Below, in pieces: positions 28,645 to 36,864 of a stretch of 64,000 nucleotides of DNA. Position 1 is the first letter of the stretch; each line of letters opens with the position of its first letter. The translations under genes and the position numbers were made by a program. This DNA is from Rhizobium sp. CG5 (lineage in GTDB: Bacteria > Pseudomonadota > Alphaproteobacteria > Rhizobiales > Rhizobiaceae): NCBI RefSeq assembly GCF_023701945.1, contig NZ_JABAEF010000001.1:248001-312000 (forward strand). Reading direction: 5' to 3'. The notes under the pieces were generated by a model, which searched no databases, was not told the origin of the DNA, and saw only the letters and a list, made by a program, of their open reading frames with translations.

Positions 28645-28786
28645 CGGATCGCGGCACTCCATTGTCGAAGGTGAACACATAGGCAAAGGGCAGGGCCGCT
28701 TTATGGGTTGTTGCGGTCCGTCCGTCTGCGTATTAGATGAGCCCACAAAGCCCGATTTTGCCTAGAAACACAAGAAAGCCTGCCTG

Positions 28787-29809
28787 ATGAGCGTCACCGG
28801 TCTGCCATTCGATGATTTCCGTTCGCTTCTGCGCGACCTGCCCGGTCCGGATACGGCGGCGCTCGTGGCGGCGCGCGATCGTGACCGGCAGCTGACCAAG
28901 CCGCCGGGTTCGCTCGGGCGGCTGGAGGAAATCGCCATGTGGCTTGCGGCCTGGACGGGCCGGCCGCCGGCGGTCAACCGGCCGCTGGTGGCGATCTTTG
29001 CCGGCAATCATGGTGTCACGAAACACGGCATCACGCCCTATTCGTCGTCGGTGACCCAGCAGATGGTCGAGAATTTTGCAGCCGGCGGTGCGGCGATCAA
29101 CCAGATCTGCGTGACCCATGATCTCGGCCTGAAGATTTTCGATCTGGCGCTCGATTACCCGACCGGCGACATCACCTGCGAGCCGGCGCTGTCGGAGCGC
29201 GACTGCGCGGCGACGATGGCGTTCGGCATGGAGGCGATTGCCGGCGGAACCGATCTGCTCTGCATCGGCGAAATGGGGATCGGCAACACGACGATTGCTG
29301 CGGCCATCAACCTGGCCCTCTACGGCGGCACGGCCGAGGACTGGGTCGGTCCGGGAACCGGGTCGCAAGGCGAGGTGCTGCAGCGCAAGACCGCGGCGGT
29401 CGAGGCGGCCGTCCATTTCCACCGCGATCATCTCGACGATCCGTTCGAGGTGCTGCGGCGGCTTGGCGGCCGCGAGATTGCCGCCATGGCCGGCGCGATC
29501 CTGGCGGCTCGCATGGAAAAGATTCCGGTGCTGATCGACGGCTATGTGGCGACCTCGGCTGCGGCTATCCTGAAGGCCATCAACCCGTCGGCACTCGACC
29601 ATTGCCTGATCGGCCATGTCTCGGGCGAGCCCGGCCATCTGCGGGCGATCGAAAAGCTCGGCAAGACGCCGCTTCTGGCGCTCGGCATGCGGCTTGGCGA
29701 GGGGACGGGGGCAGCGCTGGCGGCCGGCATCGTCAAGGCGGCCGCGGCCTGCCATGCCGGGATGGCGACCTTCGACAGTGCCGGAGTGACCAACAAAACC
29801 CATGAGTGA
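28787..29809 (+). CDS. cobT: Nicotinate-nucleotide:dimethylbenzimidazole phosphoribosyltransferase CobT/CobU
   Basis: A 340-residue enzyme that makes alpha-ribazole-5'-phosphate for the lower ligand of cobalamin. Signature segments are TKPPGSLGRLEEIA, IFAGNHGVTKHGITPYSSSVT, GEMGIGNTT and VSGEPGHLRAIEKLG; the catalytic Glu lies in the last quarter (LGEGTGAALA). The length is standard. It is divergent from cobS and overlaps dgkA by 8 bp. No cobalamin riboswitch was seen in the 142-bp spacer. Confidence 0.95.
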   Translation: MSVTGLPFDDFRSLLRDLPGPDTAALVAARDRDRQLTKPPGSLGRLEEIAMWLAAWTGRPPAVNRPLVAIFAGNHGVTKHGITPYSSSVTQQMVENFAAGGAAINQICVTHDLGLKIFDLALDYPTGDITCEPALSERDCAATMAFGMEAIAGGTDLLCIGEMGIGNTTIAAAINLALYGGTAEDWVGPGTGSQGEVLQRKTAAVEAAVHFHRDHLDDPFEVLRRLGGREIAAMAGAILAARMEKIPVLIDGYVATSAAAILKAINPSALDHCLIGHVSGEPGHLRAIEKLGKTPLLALGMRLGEGTGAALAAGIVKAAAACHAGMATFDSAGVTNKTHE

Positions 29810-30209
29810 GCCTGTCACCCGCGAGGCGGGACCACGGCATGCCAGTGCCAATCCGATCCGCAAAGTCACCGGCTTTGCCCATGTCTTTGCCGCCTCGCGC
29901 TATTCGCTGCAGGGCTTCCGGCGGTTGATCGGCGAATCGGCCTTTCGCCATGAGCTGATCGCGCTTGCCGCCGGCTTGGCTCTGTTTGCCATTGCAGGGG
30001 CAGCCCTGTGGGAATACCTGGCCTTCCTCGTGCTGATGCTGGTGCTGTTTGCCATCGAGGCGCTCAATACGGCCATCGAGGAACTGGTCGACCGGATCTC
30101 GCCGGAAATCTCCACGGTCGGCCGCAATGCCAAGGACTTGGGCTCGTTCGCGGTGTTCTGCCTGCTGGTCGCCAACGGCCTGTTTGCCGGCTACGTCGTC
30201 TTTTTCTGA
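29802..30209 (+). CDS. dgkA: Diacylglycerol kinase DgkA
   Basis: A 135-residue inner-membrane enzyme that phosphorylates diacylglycerol to phosphatidic acid, recycling lipid left by membrane-derived glucan synthesis. It has three transmembrane helices and the conserved block FAIEALNTAIEELVDRISPE with the metal- and substrate-binding acidic residues. It carries an N-terminal extension of about 20 residues. It overlaps the end of cobT. Confidence 0.93.
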   Translation: MSEPVTREAGPRHASANPIRKVTGFAHVFAASRYSLQGFRRLIGESAFRHELIALAAGLALFAIAGAALWEYLAFLVLMLVLFAIEALNTAIEELVDRISPEISTVGRNAKDLGSFAVFCLLVANGLFAGYVVFF

Positions 30210-30315
30210 TCGTCAGAAACGTCTCAGCCCCGGCACCGCGCTGTGCCGGGAGGCTGCCCGACGGGCATCGGTTTGCGATGCCCGCTGGAACTCGCGCGCT
30301 TATAAAGGAAAAACC

Positions 30316-30555
30316 ATGAAAATTCTTCGCATCCTGCTGACCGTAGTACTGGCCATCGTGCTGGTCGCCGGCTTCCGCTGGTATCGCTATGTCACCAATG
30401 TCGAAAGCCCCTACAACGAAGTGGGAATCGAATTGAACAGCCGCATGCCGGGACCGATCAACAAATGGGGCTGCGACAGACTGCACACCACCTTCACCAC
30501 CCAGCTGCCACCCTATGGCTGCCAGTCGACGGCGGATGCGACGCAGTGGCTGTAA
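30316..30555 (+). CDS. Small membrane-anchored protein, unknown function
   Basis: A 79-residue protein with one N-terminal transmembrane helix or uncleaved signal (residues 3-22). A short polar domain follows with two cysteines, KWGCDRLHTTF and PYGCQSTAD. AAAGGA precedes the ATG. It seems to be the last chromosomal gene before the prophage: the next 290 bp hold only repeats and the end of the integrase gene. I do not recognise a named family. Confidence 0.7.
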   Translation: MKILRILLTVVLAIVLVAGFRWYRYVTNVESPYNEVGIELNSRMPGPINKWGCDRLHTTFTTQLPPYGCQSTADATQWL

Positions 30556-30800
30556 GGGCTTAAAGCAGACTGATGGACGCTATTGCCCGGATGGGCTGGT
30601 AGCGTCCCTTATCGTCTCTGATGATGATCCACCCAGGCTGGCTCGACGACGTGTATGGAACCGCCACAACCACAGGAGCGGCATTGTCATTGGCCGATCG
30701 CCGTTGCGATTTCGGCAGGCAAATCAATAATGTGTCGTGAAATTAGGAAGGGAATGGAGGCCTCGCCCGGAATGGGGTTTGGGCTTATTTGTCAGGCACT

Positions 30801-30889
30801 TGGCGCACGGTGCGCCACACTTTCGGCTTCTGGAAATGCCGTTTTATTTCAAGGCGCGCTGCCACACCCTGCCACACCTTCGGCATCTG
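30801..30889. repeat. Palindrome and GCCACAC direct repeats at the int end of the prophage (candidate attachment region)
   Basis: A near-perfect palindrome with 8-bp arms (TGGCGCAC, G, GTGCGCCA) spans 30801-30817. Overlapping it, a 19-bp element at 30814-30832 recurs at 30871-30889 with 17 matches, and its first bases GCCACAC recur at 30861. The repeats straddle the 3' end of the integrase gene, where phages commonly place integrase arm-type sites and the att core. The second att copy lies outside the window, so the core cannot be defined. Confidence 0.4.
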
Positions 30890-32009
30890 CCAGCAGGGTT
30901 GCGCCGATGCCGTCCCAGTTGATCTTGGCGACGGCCTGACGGGCGAGGCGGGCGCGTTCGGCGTTGCGGGTGTAGATTTTCGAGGTCTTGCCGTCGGTCC
31001 AGCCGAACATGGCTTCCATCATCGAATCAGTGGCCTCGTTATGGGCCTGGTCGGTGGCGAGGCCCTTGCGAACCGAATGGGCTGTCAGGTGCGGAAGGCC
31101 GGCCTGGGTGAACCAGTCGGACACGCGGTTGCCAAGCCCCTTGACCGAAAAGGCCTTGCCATACTCGGTCTGCATATAGGTCATGCCGGTGACCTTATGG
31201 TTGGCCAGCACCGCCTCAAGGATGGGGTGGATGGCGATCTCGATATCAACGGGCGTGCGATTGCGGTTCTTGAAGAGCCGCAGCTTGAACATATCCTTGC
31301 GGCGGTGCTGCGGGCCGATCGCCGCCAGATCCGAGACGCGGAAGCCGGTGAACATCAACAGCGCCATGGCCAGTACGGCTTTCGATCCCTGTCCGTGATG
31401 GGCGATAAACTGTTTCAACTCGTCCGGCGTGGCCGTGCTGTGGCCGTCGCTGCGGGCGCGGAACGGCTGCACCAGGCGCGCCGTGTTCTGCACGTAAGGT
31501 CGGCCGGCGGCATCCTTGGTGTCGAGGATCTGGCGCAGGATCTTCAGGCGCTCGTCGGCAGCAAAAGGCGTTTCTTTCTTGCGGTCGCGCAGGATTTCCA
31601 GATTGCGGATATCGAGGCGCGCCATCGGCATTTCGGCAAAGCGCGGGCCTGCCGGGTTCTTGGCCGAAACCGGCTCATCCCACATGGATTCGATGATGGC
31701 GCGGCGCTTCCCCTGCGTCGTGAGGTCAAGCATGGTGAAGGCAGACGAGCGCATATAGGCCAGAGACAGCCACTGGAAGGTGTTGGGCTTGACCGTGACA
31801 TGCAGCGGGCGCGGGCGTTCCTCGCGCTCCAGCGCCTTGCCGGACGCGCTGCGGGCCACCCAATAGGCCTTGGCAAAGTCTTCGCTGTCGATATCGTCGG
31901 GCAAACGGCAGATGCGCCGACCGTCGATGCGGAAATAATAGCGCATCGTGCCGTGGCGGCTCTTGTTGGTCTCGACATAGGGCAGATCGATATTGGCCAA
32001 ATCCCGCAT
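30849..32009 (-). CDS. Phage tyrosine-recombinase integrase
   Basis: A 386-residue integrase that would insert and excise the prophage. The catalytic domain (about 170-370) shows the conserved Arg in MFTGFRVSDLAAIG, the beta-strand lysine in RLFKNRN, the HSVR box (LTAHSVRKGLAT), a GW motif, and the nucleophile Tyr in SKIYTRNAERAR. The N-terminal part resembles the arm- and core-binding domains. Its ATG at 32009 overlaps the stop of the excisionase-like gene (TGATG), with no independent ribosome site, so it is probably translated by coupling. A GTG at 32024 is in frame. Confidence 0.92.
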   Translation of the reverse strand: MRDLANIDLPYVETNKSRHGTMRYYFRIDGRRICRLPDDIDSEDFAKAYWVARSASGKALEREERPRPLHVTVKPNTFQWLSLAYMRSSAFTMLDLTTQGKRRAIIESMWDEPVSAKNPAGPRFAEMPMARLDIRNLEILRDRKKETPFAADERLKILRQILDTKDAAGRPYVQNTARLVQPFRARSDGHSTATPDELKQFIAHHGQGSKAVLAMALLMFTGFRVSDLAAIGPQHRRKDMFKLRLFKNRNRTPVDIEIAIHPILEAVLANHKVTGMTYMQTEYGKAFSVKGLGNRVSDWFTQAGLPHLTAHSVRKGLATDQAHNEATDSMMEAMFGWTDGKTSKIYTRNAERARLARQAVAKINWDGIGATLLADAEGVAGCGSAP

Positions 32010-32275
32010 CAGGAGGCCGTCCACTGATCGTCCGGCCCGTCCTGCCTTTCATGGGTGTCGAACTCTGCCGCGCCGGCATCTTCGGGCCAGGCCTGCAGCG
32101 CTGCTTCCACATCGGACAGCAGCCAGACCTTGCGCGTGTGCCAGCGGCGCGGCGGTGGAAGGTAGCCTTCCTTGACCATCTGATCAACAGAGGTGGCGCT
32201 GACGCCGATCGCCTGGGCCAGCTCGACACGATTGAGGCCGAGGCGCGGCACGCTGCGGGGCGGGGCAGGGTTCAT
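32009..32275 (-). CDS. Excisionase-like helix-turn-helix protein
   Basis: An 88-residue protein with a MerR/excisionase-type winged helix: RVELAQAIGVSATSVDQMVKEG, then the proline-rich wing YLPPPRRWHTRKVW and LLSDVEAAL. Such proteins bend attachment-site DNA to favour excision or act as small regulators. The ATG at 32275 has GGAGG eight bases upstream and overlaps the preceding stop; it is coupled to the integrase start. The immediate integrase context supports an Xis role, not proven. Confidence 0.75.
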   Translation of the reverse strand: MNPAPPRSVPRLGLNRVELAQAIGVSATSVDQMVKEGYLPPPRRWHTRKVWLLSDVEAALQAWPEDAGAAEFDTHERQDGPDDQWTAS

Positions 32276-32850
32276 GGCGCCGTCCTCCACTTGAAATAAT
32301 CAGCCAGCAGATCCTTCCACCTTGCGCAGGCAGCCAGATCTTCGTTGAGTTCCTTCCTGGAGCTGATCGCCAGAACACTGCGAACCTTGGTCTCAACGCG
32401 CTCTAGGTCGGTGGCGTTGGCCAGACCGTGGCACTCGATGAGGTATCGCCGGAACAGGTGGTCATCCTTGCACCGCATGGCGCATTCGGCAGCATAATTG
32501 CCCTCCGGCTTGCCAGCCATCCGACACTGCAAGGTGTGGATCTCGGCGGTCAGACGGTTGATCTCGGCGCGCTGGGCGCGGATACGGTCATAGGCGCGGG
32601 CGAGCAGCTCCAGCAGAAAGACCTGGTCGGCGTGGGCGTAGATCAGGAAATCGCGATCGGCATAGCCGCAATCGGGCGTGAGAATGCAGATCGCCACCGG
32701 ATCCGTGCCCGGTGCCAGCATGGCGCCGATGCGCTCATGCTCGCGGCCACGGGCGATCAGATGCCAATCGCGACTGGCCTCATTGGTGCGGATCTGGATC
32801 TGTTCCAGTCGGCGGGCATTGGCGAGTCGGCGATCGGCGTCGGTGGTCAT
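32272..32850 (-). CDS. Hypothetical phage protein
   Basis: A 192-residue mainly helical protein containing a coiled-coil-prone segment (AQRAEINRLTAEIHTLQ, near residues 90-110) and five cysteines without a clear metal-binding pattern. I do not recognise a family. It is locked into the leftward operon by 4-bp overlaps on both sides. Confidence 0.65.
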   Translation of the reverse strand: MTTDADRRLANARRLEQIQIRTNEASRDWHLIARGREHERIGAMLAPGTDPVAICILTPDCGYADRDFLIYAHADQVFLLELLARAYDRIRAQRAEINRLTAEIHTLQCRMAGKPEGNYAAECAMRCKDDHLFRRYLIECHGLANATDLERVETKVRSVLAISSRKELNEDLAACARWKDLLADYFKWRTAP

Positions 32851-32981
32851 AGGGCCGGCTCGCCAAACGAAACCACGACGCCAAGACAGGGCAGCGGGAA
32901 AATGTAGAGCCGGCGCTTATGCCGGTCCCAGAACAGGCCAACCCAGAGGTCATACCATGCGAAAATGGGGCGGATCGTCAC
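32847..32981 (-). CDS. Very small phage protein (44 aa)
   Basis: A 44-residue frame starting with GTG at 32981, preceded by GGGGAGG, and ending in TGA at 32847. It overlaps the next gene start (ATGA) and the stop of the previous gene (GTGA). The product is rich in aromatic and basic residues, with WYDLWVGLFWDRHKRR then LYIFPLPCLGVVV, so it may be a small membrane-associated protein. The overlaps on both sides and the strong ribosome site support it. Function unknown. Confidence 0.65.
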   Translation of the reverse strand: MTIRPIFAWYDLWVGLFWDRHKRRLYIFPLPCLGVVVSFGEPAL

Positions 32982-33181
32982 AGCAGCCTCCCCTCGCGCG
33001 ACCTAGCGCAATCCGGGCAAGTGTGGTGCCACACGCCGGCGAGCTTCTTCGGCTTCCAGCCTTCGCGCTGGATATCGCCCATCATGGTCAGGAAGTCGGC
33101 CTCGCCATAGGTGTGGCGATAGACGGTCGGGCAGGCATCGCAGCGCACAGTGAGGGTTTCGAGCTTGCGGGTGAGGGTCAT
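32978..33181 (-). CDS. Small phage zinc-ribbon-like protein
   Basis: A 67-residue protein with two cysteine pairs, CDACPT near residue 14 and HHTCPDCAR near residue 54, spaced like a zinc ribbon. Function unknown. It overlaps neighbours by 4 bp on both sides in the leftward operon. Confidence 0.65.
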   Translation of the reverse strand: MTLTRKLETLTVRCDACPTVYRHTYGEADFLTMMGDIQREGWKPKKLAGVWHHTCPDCARSREGRLL

Positions 33182-33486
33182 TGGCGGATCCCTCCCAACG
33201 TAATGACCTGCGCCTTTCCGTGGTTTTTCGTCATGGCCTCGGCCAGCGCACGGGGGCGCGTATCGTCCATAACCTTGCGCATCGCCTTGCGGTGTCTGGG
33301 ATCCTCGATTGAGGCCAGCATGGCAGCTTCATTGGCAACCAAAGCGCTGGCCAGCGCATTCATGATCGGCGCTTCAAACGTGCGCGCCGTGGCCATGATT
33401 GTCTCATTAATGGCATCGGTGAGGATCTTGGCCTGCCGGCGCTCTTCGGTTTTGTATTCGTCGTATCCGGGAGGGTTCGGGGTCAT
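33178..33486 (-). CDS. Hypothetical phage protein
   Basis: A 102-residue, charged, helical protein with no recognised motif. It starts at an ATG four bases inside the previous gene and its stop overlaps the next start, so it belongs to the leftward operon. Function unknown. Confidence 0.6.
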   Translation of the reverse strand: MTPNPPGYDEYKTEERRQAKILTDAINETIMATARTFEAPIMNALASALVANEAAMLASIEDPRHRKAMRKVMDDTRPRALAEAMTKNHGKAQVITLGGIRQ

Positions 33487-33686
33487 GGCTGCGGCTCCGC
33501 TGGCGTTGCATCCGGAAGCGGCTCACCGTCGAACGTAGTGTAGATCTCCGGCTCGATCACGTAGGTCGTCGCGCCCTTGAACGGCTCCAGGCTCCACATG
33601 CGCAGACTGATGGCCGGCCATGTGGCTTCGGACTTGCCGAACTGCACATAGATGCGATCAGGGATTTTTGCGTCTGTCTCGCTCAT
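33483..33686 (-). CDS. Hypothetical phage protein
   Basis: A 67-residue protein with DRIYVQFGKS near the start and an acidic, proline-rich C-terminus. The frame runs upstream to 33878, but the ATG at 33686 has AGGAG eight bases before it and overlaps the previous stop. I see no known domain. Confidence 0.6.
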   Translation of the reverse strand: MSETDAKIPDRIYVQFGKSEATWPAISLRMWSLEPFKGATTYVIEPEIYTTFDGEPLPDATPAEPQP

Positions 33687-33961
33687 CTTGCATGCTCCTG
33701 GTAGGGCCGCGCCTGGATCGACAGGCGGGGCAGGGTGATGGGGCCGTCGATGCGGGACATGATCCATGTCGGGACGATCATGCGATCGGGATCGGCGGGG
33801 CGAGAAAGGCTTTCCAGCGGTGCGACGAGGCCAAGGCGTTTCAGCCTGGCGTCGACGGCGGACAGGCTGCAGCTGCAAGCGGCTGCGATATTGCGCCGGC
33901 CAAGGCCGGAGGCGACCATGCGGCGCATTTCGCTATCGGCGGGGAGTTTGATGTTGGACAT
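33683..33961 (-). CDS. Hypothetical phage protein with HTH-like segment
   Basis: A 92-residue protein whose residues 10-45 (MRRMVASGLGRRNIAAACSCSLSAVDARLKRLG) read like a homeodomain-type helix-turn-helix: a short helix, a turn and a recognition helix. It may bind DNA. It overlaps the DUF5131 stop by one base and the next gene by four. Its role is not known. Confidence 0.6.
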   Translation of the reverse strand: MSNIKLPADSEMRRMVASGLGRRNIAAACSCSLSAVDARLKRLGLVAPLESLSRPADPDRMIVPTWIMSRIDGPITLPRLSIQARPYQEHAR

Positions 33962-35145
33962 CAGCGCACCTCCGGGAAGGCATTGTGTTCGACGCCGTCG
34001 AGCAGGCGGCCGGCAACGGACTTCTCGAAACGAAGGAAATTGCCCTGCCAGGGGAAGTCACCCTCTGGCTGCTGAAAGCCGTTTCGATACGGCGCATGGA
34101 GCCGGGCACGCGCTTCCGTCACATTGCCGAGACGGTCAAAACGCGAGCAGTTGGTGAAGCCGCTGGCAACGTCACGCCATTCGCGCCAGTGACCCCATTG
34201 CTTGAACAGGAAGGGCACGCCAGCGGCGGCGCATTGGTCGCGCAGGGATCTGGCCCAGTCGGGGTGCATCGGATGGGCGGCCCTGCCGCTTTCGCCGCCC
34301 ACGACGACCCAGTCGAGGCGAGGTAGTATTTCCAATTCTGGGTCAGGCATTTCTGCGAGGTTGTACCAGTCCATAAAACTGGTCTCCCAATCTTGTTCGG
34401 TGCCCTGCCAGTTTTCAATTTCGTCACCCCATAGTCTGATATTGAGGGCGTCGACAAAACTGTCGTTATCGACGTCGATCGTCGTCAGGTTGATCAGACC
34501 CAGCAGCGGCTCTGCACTAATCCAACGGATGGTGGCTGGTGTTTGAAGCAGGACCGGGATACGCTCTACAGCGCGCTTCTGGTCTTCGACGGACACTCCG
34601 CACCAGACATTTGGCAGCGGCCAGAGGCCCAGCATGACTTTGTTGCCGGCTGGCGCCACATCATGGGTCCGGGGCGTCGTGAGGATGGCCTTGACGCCGT
34701 CGACGACAACCATGTCCATCACCAGGTCGTAGACCCTCTGCACGGTCTCGGGATTGCTCAGATAGGCCCGCATGCGTTCTGGCCGCTTGGTCAGCACCTG
34801 AAACGTGTGGCGCGGGCTGAGCGCCATGACGGCAAAGATCTGGTCGAGCCATGCGTCTGTCACACCTTCGGCGAAGAGATCGCCATGGGCGCAAACGAAT
34901 ATCATGCGCGGCTTGGTCCAAAGCAGCGGCTGGTCGAGCCATTGCTCGTTGAAGCGCACCTCGCCGGTCCAGACCGGGCCGGCCTTGCTGTCCTTGGTCA
35001 GGCCTTCGCGGCTCGGGTGGTGCTTCAGCCTCGTGCCGGCGAGCTTCATGGCATAACAATTGGTGCAGCCCGGCGAGACCAAGGAACAGCCGGTAATCGG
35101 GTTCCATGTGGCGTCGGTCCATTCGATCTTGGTGTGGTCGGCCAT
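33961..35145 (-). CDS. Phage Gp37/Gp68-like DUF5131 family protein, coupled to the DGR reverse transcriptase
   Basis: A 394-residue protein opening with KIEWTDATWNPITGC and the three-cysteine motif Cys20, Cys27, Cys30 (CSLVSPGCTNCYAM), followed by FNEQWL, IFVCAHGDLF, VLTKRPERM, VWCGVSVED, WISAEPLLG and VVGGESG blocks. These are the hallmarks of the Gp37/Gp68 family (DUF5131). The cysteines resemble a radical-SAM cluster site with altered spacing; no reaction has been established as far as I know. Its ATG shares an A with the RT stop codon (TAATG), so its translation is tied to the DGR. Confidence 0.88.
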   Translation of the reverse strand: MADHTKIEWTDATWNPITGCSLVSPGCTNCYAMKLAGTRLKHHPSREGLTKDSKAGPVWTGEVRFNEQWLDQPLLWTKPRMIFVCAHGDLFAEGVTDAWLDQIFAVMALSPRHTFQVLTKRPERMRAYLSNPETVQRVYDLVMDMVVVDGVKAILTTPRTHDVAPAGNKVMLGLWPLPNVWCGVSVEDQKRAVERIPVLLQTPATIRWISAEPLLGLINLTTIDVDNDSFVDALNIRLWGDEIENWQGTEQDWETSFMDWYNLAEMPDPELEILPRLDWVVVGGESGRAAHPMHPDWARSLRDQCAAAGVPFLFKQWGHWREWRDVASGFTNCSRFDRLGNVTEARARLHAPYRNGFQQPEGDFPWQGNFLRFEKSVAGRLLDGVEHNAFPEVR

Positions 35146-36149
35146 TAGGCGACTCCCTTCGTGAGATTTGCGGTTTGGACATCGAGGCTGCGCAGCAGGT
35201 TGCGGCTGTCGGCCCATTTGGCGTGGCCGGTCCAGGCGGCCAGAAAGCGCTCCAGACGCACAAAATCGCCGCCGGCGCGGTAGGCGCGGATCTTGCGGCG
35301 GGCGCGGGTGACACTGTCGCGGCGTAAGAGCTTGTGGCTTGGCCAGATGCGATAGCCGACGAAATTGACGCCGCGGCTGATGGGCTGGATGCTCCATTTG
35401 GAAAAGCGCAAGCCCAGTCGATCGCGCGACAGCTGCTCGATCGAGCCGCGCACTTTACGCAGATGGTCGGGATCGCGGCCGAGCACGACGATATCGTCCA
35501 TGTAGCGATACCAGCAGCGCTCACCGAGATCCTGCTGCAAGTGGCGATCGACCACGCCGGCATAGATATTGGCGAAGATCTGCGAGGTCAGGCTGCCGAT
35601 CGGCAGGCCGATACCCTGGCGCGGCAGCATGGCCTCGATCAGGGTGAGCGTTGCCCGGCAGGAAATTTTTGTCTCGATCAGTTGCCACAGGGCGCCGCGC
35701 TCGATGCTGTAGAAATAGCGGAAAAAGTCTGTCTTCAGGGCATGGAGCGGGCCGTCACGATCGAGCCGGCGCATATCGGCCTGCAACAGGATGGCGGCGG
35801 CATGGGTGCCCTTGCCGGGGCGGCAGGCGAAGCTGCGCGGCAACAGGGTGCGATCGAAGATTGGCGCGATGACGGCGCAAAGGGCCTGCTGGGCAATGCG
35901 ATCCTCAAAAGGCAGGGCGGAAATCAAGCGTTCCTTGGGATCGAAGATGCGGAACTGGCGGGGTTCGCCCGATTGATAGGTACCGTCGCGCATGCGGCCG
36001 GCCAGTAGATGCAGGTTGAGGGCGGCATATTCCTTGTATTCCAGGTGGCCCGGCGTCAGCCGTTTGCCAAGCGAGGTCAGCCGGAAGGCCTCGCGCATGT
36101 TGGCGTCCGATGTGATGGTGTCGATCAGGTTGCGGTATTTGCGGGCCAT
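35145..36149 (-). CDS. Diversity-generating retroelement reverse transcriptase
   Basis: A 334-residue reverse transcriptase that would copy the template repeat RNA into adenine-mutagenised cDNA. Catalytic aspartates are Asp141 (KTDFFRYF) and the YMDD box at 216-219 (WYRYMDDIVVLG). The motif GLPIGSLTSQ (181-190) has the SQ ending that marks DGR enzymes rather than retron or group II intron enzymes. No maturase or endonuclease domain follows. The frame is open up to 36479 across the template repeat, but the ATG at 36149 has GGAG nine bases before it and begins the RT fold. Confidence 0.95.
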   Translation of the reverse strand: MARKYRNLIDTITSDANMREAFRLTSLGKRLTPGHLEYKEYAALNLHLLAGRMRDGTYQSGEPRQFRIFDPKERLISALPFEDRIAQQALCAVIAPIFDRTLLPRSFACRPGKGTHAAAILLQADMRRLDRDGPLHALKTDFFRYFYSIERGALWQLIETKISCRATLTLIEAMLPRQGIGLPIGSLTSQIFANIYAGVVDRHLQQDLGERCWYRYMDDIVVLGRDPDHLRKVRGSIEQLSRDRLGLRFSKWSIQPISRGVNFVGYRIWPSHKLLRRDSVTRARRKIRAYRAGGDFVRLERFLAAWTGHAKWADSRNLLRSLDVQTANLTKGVA

Positions 36150-36329
36150 GGCCTTGTTCTCCAAATGCCGGTCGCGGGTTTCGACGGCGGTGTCGCCGCT
36201 ACTCCCCGCTGTACCGGACCTTGCAATGTCTTCGCCGAAGCCGGACGGAAAGGCCGACCACCCTGGCGCGTAAACGCCGGTGGACTGTGGCCGGCGGGAC
36301 CGTGGCCACCGCCGCGCCGGAAGAGGGTC

Positions 36330-36449
36330 GTCGCAGGCGCCACGAGCGGACAGGTTGTCGTTCGAGTTGTCCGGCCAGTTGTCGAGGTTCGCGTAACGCG
36401 AGCCCGCGTTCGAGCCGTTGATCCACGAGCCGCCGAAGATGGACGGGCG
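36330..36449 (-). repeat. DGR template repeat (TR)
   Basis: This 120-bp repeat lies 16 bp after the Avd gene and 180 bp before the RT start. It matches the variable repeat at 36902-37021 except at nine positions: 36358, 36361, 36367, 36370, 36379, 36382, 36388, 36394 and 36418. At each the coding strand of this copy has adenine. In the variable gene's frame it has seven AAC and four GAC codons, a typical template design that avoids stop codons after adenine mutagenesis. It contains 21 adenines in total. Confidence 0.96.
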
Positions 36450-36465
36450 CAACAAAGTCATACCC

Positions 36466-36834
36466 CTACCGCCCGTCACGTTTTGCCGCCTTCACCCATT
36501 GTCCGAGCATGGCGCCCACCTCGGCCAGGCGGCGCAAAGCCACCTGGTGCTGATGGTGCGATAGGATGCGGACAGCGGGAGAGGCGGCAAAACGCAACCA
36601 GAACCGCAGCGTCGCCAGATGGGCATCGGCTGCGTAGAGCCGCGAGGCCTGTTTCGATTTCGCAGCCTGATACAGGAGGCTGACAGTCTCCATCAGCATG
36701 CCGATCATATTGTCCCGCAGCGCGCCGTGGCGCTTCGGGAAGGCTTGAAAGATCGGGTAGAGATAGGACACGACGGCCTCGTATTTCTCGACGATCGCCA
36801 GATCACGACTGCTGCCATTCTCGTCTTTGATCAT
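36466..36834 (-). CDS. avd: DGR accessory variability determinant (Avd), four-helix bundle
   Basis: A 122-residue, basic, helical protein of the Avd family. It begins with IVEKYEAVVSYLYPIFQAFPKRH, continues with LATLRFWLRFAAS and ends with RRLAEVGAMLGQWVKAAKRDGR. These match the family's four-helix bundle and its C-terminal EIGrMLGgW pattern. Avd forms a pentameric barrel that binds the RT and template RNA and is needed for cDNA synthesis. It lies between the variable gene and the template repeat. AGGA precedes the ATG. Confidence 0.92.
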   Translation of the reverse strand: MIKDENGSSRDLAIVEKYEAVVSYLYPIFQAFPKRHGALRDNMIGMLMETVSLLYQAAKSKQASRLYAADAHLATLRFWLRFAASPAVRILSHHQHQVALRRLAEVGAMLGQWVKAAKRDGR

Positions 36835-36864
36835 GTCCGGCGTTCCTGTTGGAGGGTTCAGCAG

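Noticed and set aside
28645..28786. Cobalamin riboswitch between cobS and cobT
   Set aside because: No B12-box-like sequence or room for the fold was seen in the 142-bp spacer.
35145..36149. Reverse transcriptase as a retron or group II intron
   Set aside because: It has the DGR-type SQ motif, an adjacent Avd and TR/VR pair, and no maturase, endonuclease or msr/msd structure.
36466..36834. Avd gene as an unrelated four-helix 23S rRNA IVP-like protein
   Set aside because: Its position between the target gene and TR and its MLGQW end fit the DGR accessory protein.
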